Assembly (NCBI GenBank): GCA_047967505.1
Contig: CM106540.1
DNA length: 64,000 bases
Strand: one strand, 5' to 3'
Origin: Dipteris shenzhenensis
Lineage: Eukaryota > Polypodiophyta > Polypodiopsida > Gleicheniales
This document shows, in pieces, positions 44,755 to 54,870 of the stretch. How positions within the stretch are numbered: the stretch's first letter is position 1; the number at the start of each line of letters is the position of its first letter. The notes below the pieces were generated by a model. That model saw only the letters and a program-made list of their open reading frames with translations. It was not told the origin of the DNA and did no database searches. The translations under genes were made by a program, and so were the position numbers.

Positions 44755-46204
44755 TATGCATTGCATTGTTGACCAAGCATTAAACACCGTTTTTCCCTTA
44801 GTGTCATGCACAACCATCAAATAACATGGTCCTAGGTGTGTTATTCGAACAAGTACTTATCGAATGGGGACGCTACTTTGCACGCAAGTCAATACCACCT
44901 AAGTTGAGGTGCATGCAAAGTATTGTGCCCATCAGATATGATTTGCATGGTCAATCATGCATTATACACCGTTTTTCCCCTAGTGTTATGCACCACCATC
45001 AGAAACTGTGCTCCCAGGTGTGTTATCTGAACAAGTACTTATGGGATAGGTGTGCCGCTTTGCATGCAGGTCAATACCATCTGGGTTGAGGTGTGTGCAA
45101 ATTACTGTGCCCATTGGATATGCTTTTCTCTGTCGCCCAAGCATTAAACAATGTTTTTGCCTTGGTGTCATGCACAAGCACAAAAAAACACGGTCCTAGG
45201 TATGTTATTCGAACAAGTACTTATTGGATGGGAGCGCCACTTTGCACGCAAGTCAATACCACCTAGGTTGAGAAATGTGCAAAGTATCATGCCCACTGGA
45301 TATGATTTTCATGGTCATTCAAGCATTATACACCATTTTTCCCCTAGTGTTATGCACCACCGTTAAAAAACGCGCTCCCAGGTGTGCTATCTGAACAAGT
45401 ACTTATAGGATGGGCACGCCACTTTGCATGTACGTCAATACCACTTGGGTTGAGGCACATGCAAAGTATTATGCCCATCGGATATGCTTTGCATTGTCGA
45501 CCAAATATTAAACACCGTTTTTGCCTTAGTGACATGCACAAGCATCAAAAAATACCGTCCTAGATGTGTTATCCAAACAAGTACTTATTGGATGGGAGCA
45601 CCACTTTGTACACAAGTCAATACCACCTAGGTTGAGGCATCTGTAAAGTATTATGCCCATCAGATATGATTTACATCATTGATCACATATTATATACTAT
45701 TCCCTCCCTAGTGTTATGCACACCCGTCTAAAAATGCGCTCTTAGGTGTGTTATGCACAATCGTTAGAAAACACGCTCTTAGGTGTGTTATCCAAACAAG
45801 TGCTTATGGGATGGATGCACCACTTTGCATGCAAGTAAATACCGCATAGTTTGAGGTGCGTGCAAAGTATTGTGCCCATCAAATAGGCTTTACATTATCG
45901 ATCAAGGATTAAACACTATTTTTGCCTCATTGTGATGCACTTCCATCAAAAAACACGCTCCTAGGTGTGTTATCCGAACAAGTACTTATTGGATTGGTGT
46001 GCCACATTGCATGCAACTCAATACCACCTACGCTGAGGTGCATGAAAATTATTCTGCCCATTTGATATGCTTTGTATAGTCGATCAAGAATTAAACACCA
46101 TTTTTGCCTTTGTGTCATGCACAACCATAAAAAAAACACGGTCCTAGGTGTATTATTCGGACAAGTACTTATTGGATGGGGGGACCACTTTGCACCACCG
46201 TCAC
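44755..46204 (-). repeat. ~182-bp satellite, - orientation, block S4
   Basis: Mirror of S2, monomer by monomer. For example, the doubled GCGCTCTTAGGTGTGTTATG at about 45733 matches the complement near 6720. The last monomer before the insert has lost about 110 bp (46193) that block S7 retains. Confidence 0.85.
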
Positions 46205-46905
46205 AAAAAGAACTCCCAGGTGGGTGAGTAAAGCAATGATGACTAATATAGCAATGACTGCTTAACATAGTAGGTCAATATAGTAGTGAGTCAATATAGC
46301 AGTAATGAGACTAGTGATGAGATTAAATATAGCAGGACTGATAAAGCAACAGGTTACAAGCCATTGCATTAGCCTTAAGGTGGGGGTTTACCTTTGAAGT
46401 GATAGTTGTGAGTTCATTAATGACCATGTGGTGTTAGATGAGCTGGGTGGGGGTGGGTGGCCAACTGCTAGTCCATATGTCAGTCGATTGCGTTATAAAG
46501 CAGCGACTGGCTGAGTTGCTGTGCTGTTCATAAAGTAGTGGATCATAGTCTGGCTCAATCGCACCGATTGGTTTTTGGTGCTCTTTGAATATTTTTTAGC
46601 TTTTTACAAGGTTTGTGAGAAAACATGGGTGCTATACTACTTATTCTACCTACACAAATAAAAAAAGGCACAAAAAGCAACAACTTTAAAGCATCAAACG
46701 GGAGATTTTCAAGGGGGTGGCTAAGAACTCATGCTAGTGTCACTGAATCTGGTCCAAATTCATTTTTTAGTGTTTGTAAGTGAGGTGTGATACCACACAC
46801 ACTATCAATCATCCCTACTAGCTATTACTATAATGTGACAACAAAAACACACAAAACAAGCTCAAATGGGTGCAAAACACTCTATGGACAAAAGTGGTAG
46901 TTTGT
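46205..46905 (-). repeat. ~700-bp insert in the satellite, copy 2
   Basis: Inverted copy of 5429-6131, with small differences. Confidence 0.75.
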
Positions 46906-46987
46906 ACGATCAAGAATTAAACACCGTTTTTGCCTTTGTGTCATGCACAACCATAAAAAAACATGGTCCTAGGTGTCTTATTCGAAC
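46906..46987 (-). repeat. Short satellite remnant between insert and block C
   Basis: Less than half a monomer. It ends at TTATTCGAAC, where block C begins in the orientation not expected from the mirror order. Confidence 0.7.
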
Positions 46988-49375
46988 TTTTTCTCTCTAG
47001 ACACTTTTAGTGTCTTAACACAATACACCCACATGGAATTCCTGGGCAGCAAAATATGGAATTCCACGTGGAATTCCTGGGCAGCAAAATATGGAATTCC
47101 ACGTTTTCGGGGTTTATGATGCTAAACGCTTTTTGTCAATAAAATGACTTTTGTCAATAAAAGCTCGCTAACTCGCTTTAAAAAAACTCGCCATAAAGAA
47201 TTTCCCGCCATGCATTGGGCATCTCCACATATTTGGTTGCATAGCATATGCCCACATACATGATGATCATCATAGAAAATTGGATGTTAAGTCACATAAA
47301 TTATGTATCATGGTTGGCTTCAGTGAAGGAAGCAAAGCATACAAGTTGGATGATCCCATTAGCCAAAAATTTATAATCTCTAGACATGCATTTTTAAATG
47401 AAGAATCAGAATGGAAAACATCAAATACACAGGAGATGGTCACGCTTATTACTCAGTCACCTACATAGAAGGTTGATGAAGAAGATCAAGAATTGCCCAA
47501 ACATTGGAAAACACTATTTTAGCTTGTATGACCATATAAGTTTGGCTTTTTATGTGTAGATCATGGAACATGCTCTTTGAGAAAAAGATATGAAAATTTT
47601 AAAAATCCTCGTATGTCAGTCTAGAAAAACGTGTGTTAATATGAGTTCATCATGCATATACAAAAATCCAAGCATTTTCTAGTTCAACTTTTATGCTCTT
47701 ACTGTTAAAATGAGGGATGGAGCACTCCTAATCTAGATACATGAAGAGCAAGATGATCAACAAGGATCAAAGCACCATGAAAGAGACATAAAGTAGGCTG
47801 CAACACTCAATCTATTGCAATGTATATCATCAACAATACATAATAGGCTTCTCATATAGAGAGAGCCCTTAGAATAGTCAACACTTGTGGGATCCTCTGA
47901 TCCACATCTCTCGTTGTGGATATCCTTGATCCACATCTCCACATCATGTAGTCCACATCCTAGGGTGGCTACTTTAATTCTTTCCTATACCATACCTTAG
48001 CCTCTAATATGTTCTCATGGCACTATATCTCAACACCTCCCCTTGGTGCCATGATCCATTGGCTACTGCAAGGTGGTCAGATGTGAGTTACATGATCAAA
48101 TTCTCCCCTGGGTGCTTACATGGCTACTCTTAGGTGGTCATGTTTGATTTACAAATGTGTGGACTGAAGGTGGCAAGGCTTTTTCTTCTCAATACATGTT
48201 GTTCTTGTCATTTTGCTTATGGCTTGATGATGACTCCACGTAGTTGACCTGCTAGTTCTTCAATTTGCATTCTTCTTCCTTGTGTCCCAGCTTCTTGCAA
48301 TGGTGACACTTTGGTTTGTTCTTTAGTCTCTGTAGTTACTTTGATAGTGACCCATCCTTCCGCAATGTTAACACTTCGTTGATGTTTTACCGAACAATGC
48401 TTGTTCCTCATTATTGATGCTGAGTGTTGATGTAGATGTCAATGTCGATGCCTTCAAATCTCTTTCTTTTTCAAGAAGAGAGGATACACATTCATCAAAC
48501 TTTGGATTTGGCATATTCTTCAAAGTGATTGTCAATGTGTTGTACTCTGCAGGCATGCTTTTAAGGAGGATTGCCAGTGCATCCTTTTCCCATACTTTTG
48601 CATTTATCTCTTCTAGTTGGGTCATAATGCTTTTGATTTTGTTGACAAATTGTGCCATGGATTCATTGAAGCTCATGTGCAAACCATAGAATTCAATCTT
48701 AAGATGAATTTCTTAGTTTTTGGCTTTTGTACCAAACACTGTGTTCAACTCATGCCATGCATCTTTGGCATGATCCTTGGAGTCTATATGATGAATTATG
48801 TTTGGACCCAAGTGCAAACCAATGAGTGATAGTGCTGCTTCATCTTTTTCCTTCCAGGAATCATTTTGTACAGTACACAAACGTTAATCATAAAGCCTAA
48901 TCACCTCTAATCACTCATTACCTTTGGTAGGTGGTAGTTAACTACCAGCATGGTGTAATCTTAGCTACCATCATAGACCTGGCTGGTAATCTTAGATGCC
49001 ACCTCGATGGAATCCTAGTCCACACCACCGACCACCACCACTGGCGGAAGGTGGCAATAATTACCACAAACATAAATCATGAAGCCTAATCACCTCTAAT
49101 CACTCATTACCATGCAAAGTAGTACTTACGCCTTGAATTAATCAAAATTTGGGCCAACCACTGCGGTGAGTCTCACCTTGACAGTTCCATTTTCTTCAAT
49201 GTTTTGTTTGATATCCATCTCGGGAATTTCTTTATCCCTTATAGTCGGGCTACAAAATTAAGCCTCCAATATTCCATTCCTATAACCTTTTCTCTTCTAT
49301 CCCTCTTGACCATTTCTTTCTCCCTTGCACTCTTTCTACAACTTCTATCCCCGCTCATAATGGCAAAAATGATGT
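46988..49375 (+). repeat. Block C, right copy in direct orientation
   Basis: Close copy of 2325-4672 in the same orientation, although everything around it is inverted. The leading GGAATTCCTGGGCAGC word is duplicated in tandem (47035-47100). It contains another copy of the Copia gag remnant. Confidence 0.85.
48250..48860 (-). pseudogene. Copia gag remnant, second copy
   Basis: Same gag as at 3560-4180, open at 48682-48368. The knuckle has degraded further: the second Cys codon region reads CNVNT-like because of a base change at about 48366. Downstream frames are broken. It differs from the first copy at a small number of positions. Confidence 0.75.
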
Positions 49376-49519
49376 TTAATGCTTGATCGACCATGCACAT
49401 CATGTTTGTATGGGCACAATACTTTGTACATGCCTCAACCTAGGTGGTATTGAGTTGCATGAAAAGTGGTGCACCCATCCCGTAAGTACTTGTTTGGATA
49501 ACACACCTGGGAGCACGTT
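49376..49519 (+). repeat. Satellite, + orientation, up to the fold-back junction
   Basis: Copy of 4673-4836. It runs in + orientation and stops at GAGCACGTTTTT, where a - orientation monomer starts. Confidence 0.8.
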
Positions 49520-50329
49520 TTTGCCTTAGTGACATGCACAAGCATCAAAAAATACCGTCCTAGATGTGTTATCCAAACAAGTACTTATTGGATGGGAGCA
49601 CCACTTTGTACACAAGTCAATACCACCTAGGTTGAGGCATCTACAAAGTATTATGCCCATCAGATATGCTTTACATCATTGATCACACATTATATACTAT
49701 TCCCTCCCTAGTGTTATGCACACCCGTCAAAAAATGCGCTCTTAGGTGTGTTATGCACAATCGTTAAAAAACACGCTCTTAGGTGTGTTATCCAAACAAG
49801 TGCTTATGGGATGGATGCACCACTTTGCATGCAAGTAAATACCGCCTAGTTTGAGGTGCATGCAAAGTATTGTGCCCATCAAATAGGCTTTGCATTATCG
49901 ATCAAGGATTAAACACTATTTTTGTCTCATTGTGATGCACTTCCATCAAAAAACACGCTCCTAGGTGTGTTATCCGAACAAGTACTTATTGGATTGGTGT
50001 GCCACATTGCATGCAACTCAATACCACCTATGCTGAGGTGCATGACAATTATTCTGCCCATTTGATATGCTTTGTATGGTCGATCAAGAATTAAACACCA
50101 TTTTTGCCTTTGTGTCATGCACAACCATAAAAAAACCACGGTCCTAGGTGTATTATTCGAACAAGTACTTATTGGATGGGGGCACCACTTTGTGTGTAAG
50201 TCAATACCACCTATTTTGAGGTGTGTGCAAAGTATTGTGTCCATCGGATATGATTTGCATGGTCTATCACGCATTATACACCGTTTTTCCCCTAGTGTTA
50301 TGCACCACCGTCAAAAAAAGCACTCCCAG
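49520..50329 (-). repeat. ~182-bp satellite, - orientation, block S7
   Basis: Repeats 45515-46204 in the same orientation with few changes, and keeps the ~110 bp lost there. A ~4-kb stretch has thus been tandemly duplicated within the right arm. Confidence 0.8.
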
Positions 50330-51020
50330 GTGGGTGAGTAAAGCAATGATGACTAATATAGCAATGACTGCTTAACATAGTAGGTCAATATAGCAATGAG
50401 TCAATATAGCAGTAATGAGACTAGTGATGATATTAAATATAGCAGGACTGATAAAGCAATAGGTTACAAGCCATTGCATTAGCCTTAAGGTGGGGGTTGA
50501 CCTTTGAAGTGATAGTTGTGAGTTCATTAACGGGTGATAGTTGTGAGTTCATTAACGACCATGTGGTGTTAGATGAGCTGGGTGGGGGTGGGTGGCCAAC
50601 TGCTAGTCCATATGTCAGTCGATTGCGTTAGAAAGCAGTGACTGGCTAAGTTGCTGTGCTGTTCATAAAGTAGTGAATCACAATCTGGCTCAATTGCACC
50701 AATTGGTTTTTGGTGCTCTTTGAATATTTTTTAGCTTTTTACAAGGTTTGTGAGAAAACATGGGTGCTATACTACTTATTCTACCTACACAAATAAAAAA
50801 AGGCACAAAAAGCAACAACTTTAAAGCATCAGATGGGAGATTTTCAAGGGGGTGGCTAAGAACTCATGCTAGTGTCACTGAATCTAGTCCAAACTCATTT
50901 TTTAGTGTTTGTAAGTGAGGTGTGACACCACACACACTATCAATCATCCCTACTAGCTAAACAAAAACACACAAAACAAGCTCAAATGGGTGCAAAACAC
51001 TCTATGGACAAAAGTGGTAG
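50330..51020 (-). repeat. ~700-bp insert in the satellite, copy 3
   Basis: Third copy of the insert, inverted relative to 5429-6131. It has an extra direct repeat of GTGATAGTTGTGAGTTCATT at about 50508-50550; copy 1 has the same kind of doubling near 5915-5960, whereas copy 2 does not. Confidence 0.75.
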
Positions 51021-51478
51021 TTTGTACGATCAAGAATTAAACACCGTTTTTGCCTTTGTGTCATGCACAACCATAAAAAAACATGGTCCTAGGTGTGTTA
51101 TTCGAATAAGTACTCATTGGATGGGGGCGCAACTTTACGTGTAAGTCAATACCACCTATTTTGAAGCGTGTGCAAAGTATTGTGCCCATTGAATATGATT
51201 TGTATGGTCGATCACACTCAATACCATCTAGGTTAAGGTGCATGCAAAGTATTGGTCCCATCGGATATGCTTTGCATGGTCGATCACGCATTATACACCA
51301 TTTCCCCCCTAGTGTTATGCACACTCGTCAAAAAACGTGCTCCCAGGTGTGTTATCCAAACAAGTACTTACAGGATGGGTGCGCCACTTTTCATGCAACT
51401 CAATACCACCTAGGTTGAGGCATGTACAAAGTATTGTGCCCATACAAACATGATGTGCATGGTCGATCAAGCATTAAA
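51021..51478 (-). repeat. ~182-bp satellite, - orientation, block S8
   Basis: Mirror of S1, with an internal deletion near 51215 that fuses two monomers. Confidence 0.8.
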
Positions 51479-52524
51479 CATCATTTTTGCCATTATGAGC
51501 GGGGATAAAAGCTGTAGAAAGAGTGCAAGGGAGAAAGAAATGGTCAAGAGGGATAGAAGAGAAAAGGTTATAGGAATGGAATATTGGAGGCTTAATTTTG
51601 TAGCCCGACTATAAGGGATAAAGAAATGCCCGAGATGGATATCAAACAAAACATTAAAGGAAATGGAACTGTCAAGGTGAGACTCACCACAGTGGTTGGC
51701 CCAAATTTTGATTAATTCAAGGCGTAAGTACTACTTTGCATGGTAATGAGTGATTAGAGGTGATTAGGCTTCATGATTTATGTTTGTGGTAATTATTGCC
51801 ACCTTCCGCCAGTGGTGGTGGTCGGTGGTGTGGACTAGGATTCCATCGAGGTGGCATCTAAGATTACCAGCTAGGTCTATGATGGTAGCTAAGATTACAC
51901 CATGCTAGTAGTTAACTGCCACCTACCAAAGGTAATGAGTGATTAGAGGTGATTAGGCTTCATGATTAACGTTTGTGTACTGTACAAAATGATTCCTGGA
52001 AGGAAAAAGATGAAGCAGCACTATCACTCATTTGTTTGCACTTGGGTCCAAACATAATTCATCATATAGACTCCAAGGATCATGCCAAAGATGCATGGCA
52101 TGAGTTGAACATAGTGTTTGGTGCAAAAGCCAAAAACTAAGAAATTTATCTTAAGATTGAATTCTATGGTTTACACATGAGCTTCAATGAATCCATGGCA
52201 CAATTTGTCAACAAAATCAAAAGCATTATGACCCAACTAGAAGAGATAAATGCAAAAGTATGGGAAAAGGATGCACTGGCAATTCTCCTTAAAAGCATGC
52301 CTGCAGAGTACAATGCACTGACAATCACTTTGAAGAATATGCCAAATCGAAAGTTTGAGGAATGTGTATCCTCTCTTCTTGAAAAAGAAAGAGATTTGAA
52401 GGCATCGACATTGACATCTACATCAACACGCAGCATCAATAATGACGAACAAGCATTGTTCGGTAAAACATCAACGAAGTGTTACCATTGCGGAAGGATG
52501 GGTCACTATCAAAGTAACTACAGA
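51479..52524 (-). repeat. Block C, inverted partial copy, interrupted by element A
   Basis: Reverse complement of about 3635-4672. It stops in the zinc knuckle of the gag remnant at CTACAGAG, where element A 3' sequence begins. Confidence 0.85.
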
Positions 52525-52530
52525 GAACAC
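52130..52530 (+). pseudogene. Copia gag remnant, third copy, cut by element A
   Basis: Open at 52177-52542 with FNESMAQFVNKIKSIMTQLE and the knuckle CYHCGRMGHYQSNY. The last codons of the open frame already belong to element A. This is the best preserved of the three copies over this stretch, but it lacks everything downstream. Confidence 0.8.
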
Positions 52531-54219
52531 CTATTTCATTAATTTTGGACTTTTTGTGTTGTTTTTGGACGAAGCCCAAAAATCCTTCCCAAATGAAAAC
52601 TTTACTTTATGAAAATATCCTTTCCAAATCAAAATTTTACTTTCTAAAAAGTTTCTTCCCAAATCAAAAGTTCACTTTGTGGCACTGTCATATTCACATA
52701 AAAATATTGTTTTTTCAATCTATACTTTTGCACCAACATGCAAGAATTTGAAATAATCCTATATTAGAAATTCTAGCTATATCTAAGTTATTTGTTAATT
52801 TAATTATTTTTAATATTTTTCCTTGACGTTTTTCCTTCCCAAATCAAAAGTTCACTTTGTGGCTCTATCATATTCACATACAAATATTGTTTTTTCAATC
52901 TATACTTTTACACCAACATGCAAGAATTTGAAATAATCCTATATTAGAAATTCTAGCTATATCTAAGTTATTTGTTAATTTAATTATTTTAAATATTTTT
53001 CCTTGACGTTTTTCATTGACATGATAAATTTATAAATCCATGAAAGGAGACTTAAATATTTCATGAAAATAACATTGTCACTCGGCAATATGCACAAAAT
53101 TTAACAAAACTTTTAATAAATAGAAAGAAGACATGATGCCATAAGACCAAAGAGGGATAATAGCAATTGTAGCTAAATTATGTATATGATTACATTGAGA
53201 GACGTTGCTCTTAGCTACAGTCTTTATATCCAAAATGATATAGATTGAACATATGTTTACAATTTAAATTGTTGCTCTTAAAGAGCCTCAATTCGTGCCA
53301 TCTGCATAATTTGACACCCCATTGTCTTATTGCTCAATGTCACGACAGTCCCTTGCCAGTTGCCATCTGCATAATTTGACCTAGGCTTGTCTTGCCAAGC
53401 CTTGCCCCTTGGGTGCATTGACTCCCCATTGTCTTATTGCTCAATGCGATAGTCCCTTGCCAGGTGCCATCTGCATTAACTCCCTGTTGTCTTGCCAAGC
53501 CTTGACCCTTGGGTGACATCCAGTGCAAAATACAGGTGCCATCTGCATTAACTCCCACAAGTTATCTTGCCAAGCCTTGCCCCTTGGGTGCATTGACTCC
53601 CCATTGTCTTATTGCTCAATGTGATAGTCCCTTGCCAGGTGCCATCTGCATTAACTCCCTATTGTCTTGGCAAGCCTTGACCCTTGGGTGACATCCAGTG
53701 CATATTTTGACTCTTATTTGACATACGAGGTGATGACTCTGATTATAATTGTCTTGGATTGGCTCCTTGCCTAGTACCCAAATAAAATCCTTCTGAATCA
53801 ATGGACTTCAATACAAAGCTTTAATCATGGACATTCTTCATTTGCGCTATCTCCTTCTACTTCCTCCATGGCGAGCATCCTTAAAAATTCGTGTATGACC
53901 CTTGGGTGACATCCAGTGCAAAATACAGGTGCCATCTGCATTAACTCCCACAAGTTATCTTGCCTACCCTTGCCCCTTGGGTGCATTGACTCCCCATTGT
54001 CTTATTGCTCAATGTGATAGTCCCTTGCCAGGTGCCATCTGCATTAACTCCCTATTGTGTCTTGGCAAGCCTTGACCCTTGGGTGACATCCAGTGCATAT
54101 TTTGACTCTTATTTGACATACGAGGTGATGACTCTGATTATAATTGTCTTGGATTGGCTCCTTGCCTAGTACCCAAATAAAATCCTTCTGAATCAATGGA
54201 CTTCAATACAAAGCTTTAA
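52525..54219 (-). repeat. Family A 3' region with minisatellites and tandem duplications
   Basis: It begins (on the + strand) AACACCTATTTCATTAAT inside the Copia gag. An AT-rich ~176-bp segment is tandemly duplicated at about 52660-53010; the left copy has it once. A minisatellite (about 53290-53700) uses the same words as 17790-18180. A ~395-bp unit that includes the last ~20 codons of the tail frame is duplicated in tandem: CATGGACATTCTTCATTTGC occurs at 53826 and 54221. No terminal inverted repeat matching the opposite end could be found. Confidence 0.75.
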
Positions 54220-54870
54220 TCATGGACATTCTTCATTTGCGCTATCTCCTTCTACTTCCTCCATGGCGAGCATCCTTAAAAATTCGTGTATATGCAAAAT
54301 AGTTTGCTGTGGTATTTTTATTTTTCCTTCTACCTCATATCCCATGTGCTTCTTTGATTTCTTTGCCCTTGAATGCCAAGACACTATGATTGTCTCTGTC
54401 GAAACTTGAGAGACTGCTTCATCATTTGGGACCCACTCCTTCATTATACAATTAGTATATAATGTGTTGTTATCCATATTCTCCTTCCTGCCCTTTGGCT
54501 CATACCATACCGCTGTAAATGTTGTAGCTCTCCCTTGGTCATCTCTTTGCACATCAACTACTTTTGCAACCCAAAACTTCACATTCTCATATTCATCATC
54601 CGATGGCCGAACCACAACAAAACAATCAACCTCTATATCTACTTGTGGCATAAACTCTCTCTTCTTCGGTCCACAATATGGACGTGGGAGTAATGATACA
54701 AAATCATTTTCAAAGACTGGAGCTGGGCGCAAATCGTTATGAACATTTGGCCAAAACATATTGCATTCTTCCTTGACATCCTTTGAGCCTCGCATTCTCT
54801 CAAGGTCCTTTATTAAATTTCGTGTCTTGTTAATTACAGTGGTAGTGTGTTCTCTCCAAGCAAGCTTCGA
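54220..54870 (-). CDS. Family A C-terminal domain, second reading frame
   Basis: The open stretch ends at 54220 and contains 191 codons from the first Met (54795). It reads further upstream without a stop to overlap the main frame, with AWREHTTTVINKTRNLIKDL. It corresponds to the C-terminal domain of copies B. Shared features are an FWP motif, a Y-GP-K element, then a hydrophobic domain beginning CFVVVRPSD (compare HFLLVRPAE), a WVAKV/WLGIA element and a VW/QYW strand near its middle. It ends in a His/Lys-rich tail. The layout of a short beta-rich domain after an integrase-like core suggests a chromatin- or DNA-binding role; this is inference. It lies in the -1 frame relative to the main ORF, so the protein is either produced by a frameshift or broken by a single-base loss. 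Confidence 0.65.
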   Translation of the reverse strand, partial: SKLAWREHTTTVINKTRNLIKDLERMRGSKDVKEECNMFWPNVHNDLRPAPVFENDFVSLLPRPYCGPKKREFMPQVDIEVDCFVVVRPSDDEYENVKFWVAKVVDVQRDDQGRATTFTAVWYEPKGRKENMDNNTLYTNCIMKEWVPNDEAVSQVSTETIIVSWHSRAKKSKKHMGYEVEGKIKIPQQTILHIHEFLRMLAMEEVEGDSANEECP

